NCBI GenBank assembly: GCA_946184125.1
Contig: CAMHEL010000015.1
Location: 1 to 42,829 of the forward strand
Direction: 5' to 3'
Length of the DNA: 42,829 nucleotides
From: an uncultured Prevotellaceae bacterium
GTDB taxonomy: Bacteria; Bacteroidota; Bacteroidia; Bacteroidales; Bacteroidaceae
In this document: one piece after another, positions 1 to 9,339 of the stretch
Numbering within the stretch: position 1 is the stretch's first letter
Layout of the letters: every line of letters begins with the position of its first letter
Notes under the pieces: generated by a model
Told to the model about the DNA's origin: nothing
The model's database searches: none
What the model saw: only the letters and a program-made list of their open reading frames with translations
Program-made: the position numbers and the translations under genes

Positions 1-236
1 ATGTAATGTATAGAAATGCCACCTCATAAAAAATCAGAATTAATAGAACACACCTCATGTTTAAAATCATAACCAATGCCTAAGCAAAACGGTTTCACTT
101 CTCCCTTTTTGTGAGTTTGTCGTGCTCGAATCTCACGACCTCCTTTGTTAGCACACTGATTCAGCCCATACGAGCCAACGGACAAACTAAGGAGCTTTCG
201 ACCAACCATCAATGAGAAGAAATAAATCAAGCTCAC
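1..236. other. Leading non-coding stretch, nothing recognised
   Basis: This AT-rich stretch precedes the dnaE promoter. I see no convincing coding frame, RNA gene or terminator. A short reverse-strand frame at 24-236 has no family features and an unlikely composition. The region may hold the 3' flank of a gene outside the window. Confidence 0.5.
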
Positions 237-270
237 TTGGATGGAATGACGAAAAAATAGCGTAACTTTG
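237..270 (+). promoter_or_regulatory. dnaE promoter, Bacteroidetes type
   Basis: A -33-like TTGG at 237-240 is followed after 22 bases by a -7 box TAACTTTG at 263-270, matching the Bacteroidetes consensus TAnnTTTG. The dnaE ATG begins only 4 bases after the box, so transcription from it would start at or next to the start codon. Confidence 0.6.
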
Positions 271-274
271 CAGC

Positions 275-3200
275 ATGAGAGATTTCGTACACCTGCATGT
301 CCACACCTATTATTCCATCCTCGACGGAATGTCGAGCATCAAAGGCCTGGTGGACAAGGCCGTTGCCGACGGTATGCGCGGCATCGCACTTACCGACCAT
401 GGCAACATGATGGGAGTGAAAGAACTGTTCAACTACACCAACAAGAAAAACAAACAGCTGAAGGCCGAGGGCAAAGAGCCCTTCAAACCCATTTTCGGCT
501 GCGAGATGTATGTCGCACGACGGAAAAAGGCCGACCGCAGCAAAGACCATCATGACCAAGGCGGATGGCACCTCATTGTGCTCGCCAAAAACTATACGGG
601 CTACAAAAACCTCCTCAAACTTGTTTCAAGAGCTTGGGTCGACGGCTTCTACATGAGGCCCAGAACCGACCATGAGGACCTCGAACGCTATCACGAGGGA
701 CTCATCGTATGCTCGGCGTGCATCGCCGGCGAGGTGCCGGACAAAATACTCAAAGGCGACATTCAGGGAGCCAGGGAGTCCATCGAGTGGTACCATCGCG
801 TCTTCGGCGACGACTACTACCTGGAGCTGCAACGCCATGAGGTGCGCGACCCCAACATACGGGCCAACCGCGAGACCTTCCCCCTACAGCAGCAGGCCAA
901 CAAGGTCATCATCGAACTGGCAAGGGAATATGGCATCAAACTGGTTTGCACCAACGATGCACATTTCGTAGACCAGGAGAACGCCGAAGCCCACGACCAC
1001 CTGCTCTGTCTCGCCACGGGAAAAGAACTCGACGACCCTACCAGAATGCTCTACTCCAAACAGGAATGGCTCAAGACACGAGCCGAGATGAACGAGATTT
1101 TCGCCGACATACCAGAAGCACTCGACAACACCTGCGAAGTGCTCGATAAAGTGGAGACTTACTCCATCGACCACGCACCCATCATGCCGTTCTTCCCCAT
1201 TCCCGAAAGCTTTGGAACGGAAGAGGACGTGAGAGCACGTATCTCCGAAGAGGAACTCTTCCAGGAGTTCACTCGCGATGAGAACGGCAATGAAATCATG
1301 TCACGCGAGGAGGGAGAGAAGAAAATACAGAAACTCGGAGGCATCGACAAACTCTACCGCATCAAGTTCGAGGCCGACTACCTCGCCAAACTCGCTTACG
1401 ACGGTGCACGAAGACTCTATGGCGACCCCCTGCCCGAAGAGGTGAAGGAGCGGGTCAACTTCGAGCTCCATGTGATGAAGACCATGGGATTCCCGGGTTA
1501 CTTCCTCATCGTGCAGGACTTCATCAATGTGGCACGCGACGAACTGGATGTCATGGTGGGACCAGGGCGTGGCTCAGCTGCAGGCTCCGTGGTGGCCTAC
1601 TGCCTCGGCATCACACGCATCGACCCCATCAAATACGACTTACTTTTCGAGCGCTTCCTCAACCCCGACCGAATCTCACTGCCCGATATCGACACAGACT
1701 TCGACGACGACGGACGAGGTCGTGTGCTCGAATGGGTAGAGGACAAATACGGACACGAGAAGGTGGCACACATCATCACCTACGGCAGTATGGCCACCAA
1801 AAACTCCATACGCGACGTGGCGAGGGTGGAACGCCTCCCCCTCGAGGAGAGCAACCGCCTGTGCAAGGCCATCCCCGACCGCCTGCCCGACGGCCTAAAG
1901 ATGAACCTCGAGAATGCCATCAAATGCGTCCCCGAACTCAGGGAGGCTCAGGCTTCCACCGATGTGCGCATGCGCAACACCATCATGTATGCGCGTATGC
2001 TTGAGGGCACCGTCAGAAACACCGGCATCCATGCCTGCGGCACCATCATCTGCCGCGACGACATCAGCGACTGGGTGCCGGTATCGACAGCCGAAGACAA
2101 GGCAGACCCAGGACACAAACTGCTCTGCACTCAGTACGACGGACACGTCATCGAGGAGACAGGACTCATCAAAATGGACTTCCTCGGACTCAAAACCCTC
2201 TCCATCCTCAAGGAGGCCATCGAGAATGTGAGACTGTCGACCGGAGTGACCATCGACATCGACAACATCCCCATCGACGACCCTCTCACCTACAAACTCT
2301 ACTGCGAAGGAAGGACCATCGGCACCTTCCAGTTCGAGTCGGCCGGTATGCAGAAATACCTGCGCGAGCTGCAACCCTCGGTCTTCGAAGACCTCATCGC
2401 TATGAACGCCCTCTACAGGCCAGGACCTATGGACTACATCCCGGAATTCATCGCCAGGAAAAAAGACCCTTCGCGCATCTCATACGACATCCCATGCATG
2501 GAGAAGTACCTCAAAGACACCTATGGCATCACCGTCTACCAGGAGCAAGTGATGCTTCTCTCACGCCAGCTTGCCAACTTCACCCGCGGACAGTCGGATA
2601 CGCTCAGAAAGGCCATGGGAAAGAAACTCATCGACAAGATGAACGAGCTCGAGGGACTCTTCTACCAAGGTGGACAGGCCAATGGCTACGACAAGAAGAT
2701 ACTCAACAAAATATGGGAGGACTGGAAGAAATTCGCCTCATACGCCTTCAACAAGAGCCATGCCACATGCTACTCCTGGGTGGCTTATCAGACGGCTTAT
2801 CTCAAGGCACACTATCCTGCTGAGTACATGGCCGCCGTGATGAGCCGAAACCTCGACAACATCACCGAAATCACAAAGCTGATGGATGAGTGCAAGGCCA
2901 TGGGCATCGAGACGCTCGGACCCGACGTCAACGAAAGCCGACATAAGTTCAGCGTCAACAAAAACGGCGCCATACGATTCGGACTCGCTGCCATCAAGGG
3001 AATGGGCTCGGCGGCCGCAGAAGCCATCATCGCTGAGCGGGATGCCAACGGCACCTATCAGGACGTCTTCGACGTGGTGAAGAGAGTCAACCTCTCGGCA
3101 GCCAACAGGAAAGCGTTCGAAAGCCTTGTCCTCAGCGGAGGATTCGACAGCTTCGGCATCGCCCGCGAGCGATACTTCGCCATTGGAAGCAAGGGCGACA

Positions 3201-3973
3201 TGTTCCTCGACACGCTCGTACGATTCGGACAGCTCTATCAGAACGAGCAGCAGCAAGCGCAGATGTCGCTCTTCGGAAGCGACATGGTGGAGATTTCAAC
3301 ACCGCCCATCCCGGAGTGCGAGCCGTGGAGCAACATCGAGCGGCTCAACCGCGAGCGCGACCTCGTTGGCATCTACCTCTCGGCTCACCCTCTCGACGAG
3401 TTCAGCATGATCCTCACACATCTCTGCAACACTCAGTGTTCCGAACTTGCCGACAAGGAAGCGCTGACTCGCAAGGAGAACATCTCGTTCGGCGGTGTCG
3501 TCACGGCTGTCAAGTCGAAGTTCAGCAGAAATGGCACACCATGTGGCTTTGTCACCATCGAGGACTTCAACGGTTCGGGAGAACTCGCGCTCTTCGGAGA
3601 GGAATGGGCTAAATGGAGAGGTATGCTCACCGAGGCATGCACCATCTATGTCACAGGAAAAGCCGTACCGAAATTCCGCGATTCAAAAATCTACGACATT
3701 CGCATCGCCGACATACAATACCTGCAGACGGTCAAGAAGAATGCCATCAAACGCATCACCGTAACCATCAACGCCGACCGCATCGACAAGGCCGTGGTGC
3801 GCGACTTTGCCGCCGCCGTAGAAGAAAACCCGGGGGAGACGCCGCTATTCCTCCAAGTCTATAATGCCAATGGCAATGTACTCATGAGGAGCAAGGCCAA
3901 GACGGTGGAACTCAAACACCAGCTCATTCAGTTCATCGAAGAGACGGAGGGAATGAATTACACCATCAATTAA
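275..3973 (+). CDS. dnaE: DNA polymerase III alpha subunit
   Basis: This is the replicative polymerase subunit that extends the chromosome strands in the cytoplasm as part of the Pol III holoenzyme. The protein has 1232 residues, normal for DnaE1. It opens with a PHP domain (HLHVH at residues 6-10), which fixes the start at 275. The palm carries the GPGRGS motif and then PDIDTDF at 470-476, where D473 and D475 are the expected metal-binding catalytic aspartates. A helix-hairpin-helix and an OB-fold region follow near the C-terminus. There is no separate exonuclease insertion as in PolC. The histidine-rich PHP motif looks intact, so a PHP proofreading activity is possible but is inferred. No terminator is visible before trxA, which begins 113 bases downstream. 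Confidence 0.97.
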   Translation: MRDFVHLHVHTYYSILDGMSSIKGLVDKAVADGMRGIALTDHGNMMGVKELFNYTNKKNKQLKAEGKEPFKPIFGCEMYVARRKKADRSKDHHDQGGWHLIVLAKNYTGYKNLLKLVSRAWVDGFYMRPRTDHEDLERYHEGLIVCSACIAGEVPDKILKGDIQGARESIEWYHRVFGDDYYLELQRHEVRDPNIRANRETFPLQQQANKVIIELAREYGIKLVCTNDAHFVDQENAEAHDHLLCLATGKELDDPTRMLYSKQEWLKTRAEMNEIFADIPEALDNTCEVLDKVETYSIDHAPIMPFFPIPESFGTEEDVRARISEEELFQEFTRDENGNEIMSREEGEKKIQKLGGIDKLYRIKFEADYLAKLAYDGARRLYGDPLPEEVKERVNFELHVMKTMGFPGYFLIVQDFINVARDELDVMVGPGRGSAAGSVVAYCLGITRIDPIKYDLLFERFLNPDRISLPDIDTDFDDDGRGRVLEWVEDKYGHEKVAHIITYGSMATKNSIRDVARVERLPLEESNRLCKAIPDRLPDGLKMNLENAIKCVPELREAQASTDVRMRNTIMYARMLEGTVRNTGIHACGTIICRDDISDWVPVSTAEDKADPGHKLLCTQYDGHVIEETGLIKMDFLGLKTLSILKEAIENVRLSTGVTIDIDNIPIDDPLTYKLYCEGRTIGTFQFESAGMQKYLRELQPSVFEDLIAMNALYRPGPMDYIPEFIARKKDPSRISYDIPCMEKYLKDTYGITVYQEQVMLLSRQLANFTRGQSDTLRKAMGKKLIDKMNELEGLFYQGGQANGYDKKILNKIWEDWKKFASYAFNKSHATCYSWVAYQTAYLKAHYPAEYMAAVMSRNLDNITEITKLMDECKAMGIETLGPDVNESRHKFSVNKNGAIRFGLAAIKGMGSAAAEAIIAERDANGTYQDVFDVVKRVNLSAANRKAFESLVLSGGFDSFGIARERYFAIGSKGDMFLDTLVRFGQLYQNEQQQAQMSLFGSDMVEISTPPIPECEPWSNIERLNRERDLVGIYLSAHPLDEFSMILTHLCNTQCSELADKEALTRKENISFGGVVTAVKSKFSRNGTPCGFVTIEDFNGSGELALFGEEWAKWRGMLTEACTIYVTGKAVPKFRDSKIYDIRIADIQYLQTVKKNAIKRITVTINADRIDKAVVRDFAAAVEENPGETPLFLQVYNANGNVLMRSKAKTVELKHQLIQFIEETEGMNYTIN

Positions 3974-4086
3974 TGTCATCCTATTACACATTGACACAAA
4001 GGGATGGGATGTTGGGCCTTGATGGCACACAATTTGCTAAGTTAGTATAAAACTTATTGTTTCATCAAAATTATAAAGACAAAGAC

Positions 4087-4401
4087 ATGGAAGTAACGAT
4101 CACAACCGAGAATTTCAATTCTTATTTAGAGGGCGACCTGCCGCTGGTCGTCGACCTGTGGGCCACCTGGTGCGGTCCCTGCCGCATGCTTGCTCCTACC
4201 ATCGAGGCACTGGCCGAGGAATATGACGGCAAAGTGGTGGTGGGAAAATGCGACGTCGAGGAGAATGACGACATCGCCATCGAGTTCAAGGTGCGCAACA
4301 TCCCCACAATTCTCTTCTTCAAGGGTGGAATATTGGTGGACAAGATGGTGGGTGCTCAGTCAAAAGCTGCCATCGAGGAAAAAATCAAAGCGCTCCTGTA
4401 A
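4087..4401 (+). CDS. trxA: Thioredoxin
   Basis: This is a small cytoplasmic dithiol oxidoreductase that reduces disulfides in client proteins with electrons from thioredoxin reductase. From the ATG at 4087 it has 104 residues, the usual thioredoxin size. The active site WCGPC lies at residues 28-32, with Cys29 and Cys32 as the redox pair, and the cis-proline loop (NIPTIL) follows. An in-frame extension starting at 4057 would add ten residues with no homology and was rejected. I see no clean TAnnTTTG box upstream, so co-transcription with dnaE is possible. A strong terminator begins 14 bases after the stop. Confidence 0.96.
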   Translation: MEVTITTENFNSYLEGDLPLVVDLWATWCGPCRMLAPTIEALAEEYDGKVVVGKCDVEENDDIAIEFKVRNIPTILFFKGGILVDKMVGAQSKAAIEEKIKALL

Positions 4402-4415
4402 AGACGAGCAAATTC

Positions 4416-4460
4416 CCAAGAAAAGCCCCCCACCGCTTACAGGTGAGGGGCTTTTCTTGG
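4416..4460 (+). terminator. Rho-independent terminator after trxA
   Basis: A 19-base stem with one mismatch pairs 4416-4434 with 4442-4460 around the 7-base loop GCTTACA. The right arm carries the CTTTTCTT tract. The stem core is GCCCC/GGGGC, and the A-tract on the left arm could let it work from both directions. It ends exactly where the first short tandem repeat begins. Confidence 0.85.
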
Positions 4461-4500
4461 ATTGAGGTTTGAGGTTTTTGGATTGAGGGTTTTGGTTTGA
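4461..4500 (+). repeat. Degenerate GAGGTTT repeats, + oriented
   Basis: Directly after the trxA terminator come degenerate copies of a GAGGTTT/GGTTTGA unit on the + strand, broken by TTTTTGG and GGGTTTTGG segments. The same unit occurs on the opposite strand in the neighbouring array at 4526-4646. The two arrays are inverted relative to each other and lie between the convergent trxA and lyase genes. Units here are less regular than in the other arrays. Confidence 0.6.
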
Positions 4501-4525
4501 AATGGCTGTAACGGTATTGCAACCA

Positions 4526-4646
4526 CCTCAAATCTCAAATCTCAAATCTATTTTTGGCTAATCAAAAACCTCAAATCTCAAACCTCAAACCTATTTATTG
4601 CTAATCAAAAACCTCCAATCTCAAACCTCAAACCTCAAACCTATTT
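4526..4646 (-). repeat. Heptad array (KAGGTTT type) at lyase stop codon
   Basis: Written on the + strand, 7-base units (C/T)CTCAAA repeat in three blocks: 4526-4546, 4569-4589 and 4612-4639. Each block is followed by a CTATTT unit, and the first two then continue into a spacer ending CTAATCAAAAA. On the - strand this reads TAG, then GTTTGAG repeated. The higher-order period is 43 and then 50 bases, because the last block has one extra unit. The stop codon of the lyase gene (4641-4643) lies inside the final unit at 4640-4646, so the array starts within the end of the reading frame. Confidence 0.85.
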
Positions 4647-7600
4647 AACTATGATTTTCTTTCCACGTCGGACGTAGATGCCGGCGGGAAGGCCCTCGGT
4701 GGAGCCATCTGACCTTACCAGGCGGCCATTGAGGTCGTAGAGTGCCGGACTGTCGCTCATGGTGATGGTGGGCTGCACGATGCCATCGCTCACCGAACTG
4801 ACGAAGAGCAGACCCTCGGAAAGGCGGCTGGTGTCCCACTCGATGCCTTCGGGCAGTTCGAGCTGAGGCGTACCGGTCATGGTAGTGGCACGCCATACAC
4901 GAATGGAGTCGCCGGCCTTGAGGATATGGTTGTCGACCAAAGTGAGGCGCAGCGTGCCGTCCATCGACAAGGTGCTGATGTCGGCTATTGAGGTGCAACC
5001 ATCGTTGGTGGCTGTGGCGCACTGGCGGGCTTTCACCTCAAGGGTGCTGCCGGCGACGAACGCCACGTTCTTGCCACCGAAGTAGATGGTGCCGATATAG
5101 GTGTTGGCAGAACTTCCCGGGCGCACCGTGCCATTGACGGTCACCGACGAGTTGGTCAACGTCTTAGCACCGGTATTGGTGCCCGACAGGGTGGCGCCAC
5201 GTGCCACGGTGAGGCGGCCTTTGCCCAGCACACCCGACGAGAGCATCAGTTCGCCTTGGTTGATGAAGAAATTGCCCGTGTTGTCGCTCGCTCCACTGTA
5301 GGTCAGGCGACCCTCTCCCACTTTGTAGAAATGAGCGTTGGATGTCACCTTTCCTGCCCACGACCAATTGGTGTCGTCGCCCACCTGCCAGTTGTTCACA
5401 CCGGAGTTACCGCTCTGGCTGAAGGAGCAAGTGCCACCTAGACTGCCAGTACCCGACATGCGGCCGATGCGGAATGTCCTGCCGCTGTTCTCCACCACGA
5501 CGCCGGCTGGCGCATTGAGGGTGCCCTTGGGCATGCCATTGCCGTTGTCGAGGGTGAAACGGCTGTCTTTCGAGTGCACCTTGCAGGTGATGGTGCCCTC
5601 GAAGGCCGACCAGTTGCCTGTGATTTGTGTGCGTGTGGCATTGCCGTTGGTCAGCACCACCACGGGACAATAGATGGTCAGCGTGCCCGAACCCGTCAGT
5701 TTGTTGCTGTAGGTGCCGCGCTCCACAAGGTTCCAAGTGCCGCGCTTGCCCTGGGGCACTTCTATGTTATAGTTTGAACTGGTATTCTCGCTGAGGGTTC
5801 CGTTCTGGAACTCCACGGTCTTGGCGGGCGTGTTGGCATTGACGCACTGCACCGTGCCGTTGGCAATGACGAGACGGTTAAGCGAGTTGTTCGACGTGTT
5901 GAGCTTCATCCATCCCGAGCCTTTCTTGGTAAGCACCGTACCGCTGATGGAACGGTCGACGATGAAGTCGCCCATGTTGTTGATGACACCGCCTTCCTCG
6001 CCCATCACCTGGATGGTGGAGCCATTGGTGATGGCGCCGGTGGTGTGCAGTTCGGCACCATTCTCAATGATGAACTTGCTGGGGGTTGCCGTGACAGCGC
6101 CAAGGTTGCCTTTGGCTTGGGTGCTGTTGGAGAGCGTCGAAACGTTTACCGTACCGCCCGAGATGCGTGTGCCGCCAGTGTAGGTGTTTTCGGTATTGAT
6201 GGTCAGTGTGCTGCTGCCTCGTTTCACCAAGGTGGTTGTGCCGGCCAGCGCACCGGTGCCACGGAGGGTGTAGCCCTGTGTGTTGTTGTCAAAGATGATG
6301 CTGTCGGCCACAATCTCGCTGTTGAGGTTGATGGTGAACTGGCTGGCATCGTCGTTGAAGATGACTTTGTCGCCGGGCACGAAATGGTCTTTCTCGCCTG
6401 AGATGGTGGCAAAGTTGTCGGTGCCGCCGATGTCCCAGATGTCGCTTTCGGTGCCTGTCCAGTAGATATCGATGTTCTCGCGCATATCGGAAATCTCGAG
6501 GTAAAGTTTGCCATCCTCAGCGGTAAGAGCGGTCTTCTTTTGGTTGCCGAGGCCCTCGATACGCAGATTGGCAATGTCGCCGCTGATGGTCTCCACGGTG
6601 CCGAGCAGGTACCTGCCGGAGGTGAGCTCGCTGCCATGGTTGACGAATTCGACGACGGGCATGAGATATTGCGGACCATAGCGCCAGTCCTTGGTCTCGA
6701 TGGTGAGCAGGCGGGCGTTGATTTGGTCGGCGGTGAGGTCATCGTAGATGTCGAAGATGACGCGTGAGCCGAAGCCGAGGAGCAGTGAGTCGGTGCTGAT
6801 GGTGCCACGGTTGTCGGCACGGCCCGGACGCAGTTTCGAAGCGTAGTCCATCTTGATGCGACGGAACTGTCCTCCGTCACTGTTGAGCTCGGCGAAGCGG
6901 TTGAGCCAAACTGATGTCTGGAGCATCTTGCCGTCGAAATTCACCACGCCGGCCCAGATGTCAGTGTTGCCGGTATAGGTCTGCTCCACATTGGGGAGGT
7001 TGAGGATGCCGTCGCCTTGCTTCACCAGTCGGGTGCTGCCCGTGAAGGCGCCACCCTCGGCGTCGCAGGTATAGTAGACGCGTTTGATACTTGCGTTGCC
7101 ATTGGTCTGGGTGCTGTTGGTTCCCTGCACCCACGACGGCACGTTGAAGGTCATCACCCAGGGCGAGGCGCCATCGGCGATGCTCACATGGGTGTCGTTG
7201 GTCTCGCAGACGATGGCGTGCTTGTCGTTGAGGTCGGTGCCGATAGTGCCACCATTGGCCACTTCGGTGCGACCGGTCATGGTAAGGGGCGGCGGGGCGA
7301 CGGTGATATCCTCCAGTTCACCGAGGAAGTAGCTGGTGTGGGGGGGCTGGTTGTAGCCTATCGACTCCCACAGCATGCCCTGACGGTACTGATGGTCGTG
7401 CCACAGGGTGTAGTTGCGCCATGGCGTGGCGATATTGGTGGTGTAAATGCGGATGTAGCGGTTGTCGGTGGTGCGCACGATGATTTCCTCGCGCCAGTCG
7501 CCGAGGATGTCGCCGGTGGCAGAAGGGGTGTTCTTCGTCCAGTTGCAGTTGGCGGTGCCATCGGCACGGAACACGCTGGTGCCGTCGGCCTTGAACACAT

Positions 7601-9152
7601 GGCTGGCTCCCTCACGGCTGCTGGCACCGTCGAGGGCTTCCTCGAGCAGGTCGCCGTCCCAGTAGATGCGGAAGTTCATGGCGAAGCCGGATGGGGCTCC
7701 AGAAATCACCTTGTCGGCGACGGTGGAGACGACGCCCGACTGCGACGAATGGCCGATACAGCCCGGGAAGGCATTGGAGAAGTTGCCGCAAATGGCACGG
7801 CCGTCATCGCTCGTCGACTGAAGGCGGTAGTAGATTTTCGAAGTGGTGGCATCGCGGTAGTTCATGGCGGGGTGGTCTTCGTTGCAGGTGAAGATCTCCT
7901 GACCATGGCGATAGGGGTCGAAGTCGCTGCAGTGCTGGGCATCGCCATGCCCTAATCCGGTGCTCGAGAGGCCCTTGCCGTTGTCGTCGATAACCATCGA
8001 ACCGAAGACAATCTCATCACGGCCGTCCCAGTCGACATCGGCTATGCCGAAGTTATGGAATCCCTGGCCGAAATAGACGCCAGAGTTGCCACTGTTCCAC
8101 TCCCAGTACATGGTGAGCTTGTGCGTGGCGGGGTCGACGGAGAAGGCTTTCATGTGATGCTTGGTGTAGCATCCACGCCCGAGGAAGATGAAGGCATGAC
8201 GGCCATCAAGGAATGGTGCGGCGAAATAGTGCTTCGTGGAGCGGTGGCCATAGCCGTCGCCCCAGTCGTCGGCACTGCCTCGGGGCAGAGGATAGGGCAT
8301 CCACAGAGCGCCGTTGTTGCCGATGGGATAGGGTTTTGCCGTGGCACCTTCCATATAGAGCAGATATTCGGCTCCTGTGTTGGTGTAGGTCATGTTGGCG
8401 TTATGGAGCACCGTGTTTCGGGTGTTCACGTTCATGTTGCCGATATTGGTCTTGCTCCCGTCGGCATGGTGGATAATCATATTGTCGGCACCGCGCATGA
8501 GCAGTTCGGCACGCCCGTCGCCGTCCCAGTCATAACCGATGATGTCGTACTGCTCATCGGGACCGCTGCACATGTTGGGGCCTAAATCGATGTGCCACAA
8601 ACGGTCGCCACGGATGGTGTAGCACTCGAGGAAATTGAAAGCGGAGTCATTGGCCACGGGACAGGGACCGGTGTTGTCGCTGTCGAGGTTGTAGTTGCGC
8701 TTGACGATGAACTCCGATACGCCGTCGCCATCCACATCGGCGAGGGTGATGTCGTTGATGCTGTAGTCTTTGCTGATGTCGGTACCTCGGCGCGACAGAA
8801 TGGGCTTGACGGCAAACTGGATGTACTGCGCACCCTGCCGGATGACCTCGGCGCTTTTCTCCTGCTCAACGCCACGCACCACGGCTGCCACCTGGTAGCG
8901 GGAGCCGGCACCACCCTGAGGGTCGGTGAAGTTCGACACGTCGAGGGGCTTGGCATTCAACTTCATACCATTGCGGTAGAGGTTGTATTGGGTGTCGTAA
9001 TATTCCTCGCCAAAGATACGCCAGCTGACAAAGCTGCCGGAACCGGAGGGAATGGCCACCAAACCGCGGTCGAGAAGGTCGGTGGTACGCTGTGCATGAA
9101 GGCCGCTGGCACATAGCAGCAGCACAAAAGATAGGAATAAAGCCTTTTTCAT
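4641..9152 (-). CDS. Secreted rhamnogalacturonan lyase (PL11-like) with repeat region and T9SS-type tail
   Basis: The protein has 1503 residues from the ATG at 9152, chosen because it opens a clean signal peptide (residues 1-21, ending LHAQ). The part to about residue 615 resembles family PL11 rhamnogalacturonan lyases, calcium-dependent beta-propeller enzymes that cleave the pectin backbone by beta-elimination. It has repeated Asp-rich turns such as DVDGDG, DWDGDG and DVDWDG. Residues of about 700-1420 form a long Gly/Thr/Asn-rich beta-strand region with autotransporter-associated repeats (NTYTGGT near 980, QTYTGNT near 720). The last 50 residues (YDLNGRLV, then LPAGIYV, then a basic end) look like the C-terminal sorting tail used by Prevotella-type T9SS cargo. 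The protein is therefore probably exported and anchored outside the cell. Typical PL11 enzymes are about 600 residues, so more than half of this one is accessory. The exact PL family call is by memory of motifs. Confidence 0.85.
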   Translation of the reverse strand: MKKALFLSFVLLLCASGLHAQRTTDLLDRGLVAIPSGSGSFVSWRIFGEEYYDTQYNLYRNGMKLNAKPLDVSNFTDPQGGAGSRYQVAAVVRGVEQEKSAEVIRQGAQYIQFAVKPILSRRGTDISKDYSINDITLADVDGDGVSEFIVKRNYNLDSDNTGPCPVANDSAFNFLECYTIRGDRLWHIDLGPNMCSGPDEQYDIIGYDWDGDGRAELLMRGADNMIIHHADGSKTNIGNMNVNTRNTVLHNANMTYTNTGAEYLLYMEGATAKPYPIGNNGALWMPYPLPRGSADDWGDGYGHRSTKHYFAAPFLDGRHAFIFLGRGCYTKHHMKAFSVDPATHKLTMYWEWNSGNSGVYFGQGFHNFGIADVDWDGRDEIVFGSMVIDDNGKGLSSTGLGHGDAQHCSDFDPYRHGQEIFTCNEDHPAMNYRDATTSKIYYRLQSTSDDGRAICGNFSNAFPGCIGHSSQSGVVSTVADKVISGAPSGFAMNFRIYWDGDLLEEALDGASSREGASHVFKADGTSVFRADGTANCNWTKNTPSATGDILGDWREEIIVRTTDNRYIRIYTTNIATPWRNYTLWHDHQYRQGMLWESIGYNQPPHTSYFLGELEDITVAPPPLTMTGRTEVANGGTIGTDLNDKHAIVCETNDTHVSIADGASPWVMTFNVPSWVQGTNSTQTNGNASIKRVYYTCDAEGGAFTGSTRLVKQGDGILNLPNVEQTYTGNTDIWAGVVNFDGKMLQTSVWLNRFAELNSDGGQFRRIKMDYASKLRPGRADNRGTISTDSLLLGFGSRVIFDIYDDLTADQINARLLTIETKDWRYGPQYLMPVVEFVNHGSELTSGRYLLGTVETISGDIANLRIEGLGNQKKTALTAEDGKLYLEISDMRENIDIYWTGTESDIWDIGGTDNFATISGEKDHFVPGDKVIFNDDASQFTINLNSEIVADSIIFDNNTQGYTLRGTGALAGTTTLVKRGSSTLTINTENTYTGGTRISGGTVNVSTLSNSTQAKGNLGAVTATPSKFIIENGAELHTTGAITNGSTIQVMGEEGGVINNMGDFIVDRSISGTVLTKKGSGWMKLNTSNNSLNRLVIANGTVQCVNANTPAKTVEFQNGTLSENTSSNYNIEVPQGKRGTWNLVERGTYSNKLTGSGTLTIYCPVVVLTNGNATRTQITGNWSAFEGTITCKVHSKDSRFTLDNGNGMPKGTLNAPAGVVVENSGRTFRIGRMSGTGSLGGTCSFSQSGNSGVNNWQVGDDTNWSWAGKVTSNAHFYKVGEGRLTYSGASDNTGNFFINQGELMLSSGVLGKGRLTVARGATLSGTNTGAKTLTNSSVTVNGTVRPGSSANTYIGTIYFGGKNVAFVAGSTLEVKARQCATATNDGCTSIADISTLSMDGTLRLTLVDNHILKAGDSIRVWRATTMTGTPQLELPEGIEWDTSRLSEGLLFVSSVSDGIVQPTITMSDSPALYDLNGRLVRSDGSTEGLPAGIYVRRGKKIIVK

Positions 9153-9185
9153 ACAGGTGATGTTAGATAGAATTTTGGTTTGATG

Positions 9186-9193
9186 CAAAAATA
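9186..9193 (-). promoter_or_regulatory. -7 box for the lyase gene
   Basis: TATTTTTG on the - strand fits TAnnTTTG and lies 33 bases upstream of the ATG at 9152. No well-placed TTTG -33 element is visible at the usual distance. Only about 80 bases separate it from the divergent hexosaminidase promoter. Confidence 0.55.
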
Positions 9194-9274
9194 GTCAATT
9201 TTAATCAAACCTCACATCACCAACGTTGATTTTTTGCATTTATAGAGGTGTAATGCCAAAAAATGATGTGGAAA

Positions 9275-9306
9275 TTTGCAAATGTCGATACTTCATCATA
9301 TATTTG
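9275..9306 (+). promoter_or_regulatory. Hexosaminidase promoter
   Basis: TTTG at 9275-9278, a 20-base spacer and TATATTTG at 9299-9306 form a near-perfect Bacteroidetes promoter. Transcription should start near 9312, leaving a leader of about 28 bases before the ATG at 9340. Confidence 0.8.
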
Positions 9307-9339
9307 CAACAATCATTTACTCAACTAAAGACAATACTG

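Noticed and set aside
24..236. Reverse-strand frame of 70 codons upstream of dnaE
   Set aside because: No recognisable protein features, no ribosome site, and AT-rich intergenic composition.
4461..4646. CRISPR array
   Set aside because: Units are only 7 bases with no unique spacers of constant length and no cas genes in the window.
7017..7955. Long + strand open frame opposite the lyase gene (312 codons)
   Set aside because: It is antisense to a region coding for the PL11 domain, has low-complexity Val/Gly/Ala composition and no family features; such shadow frames are common at this GC content.
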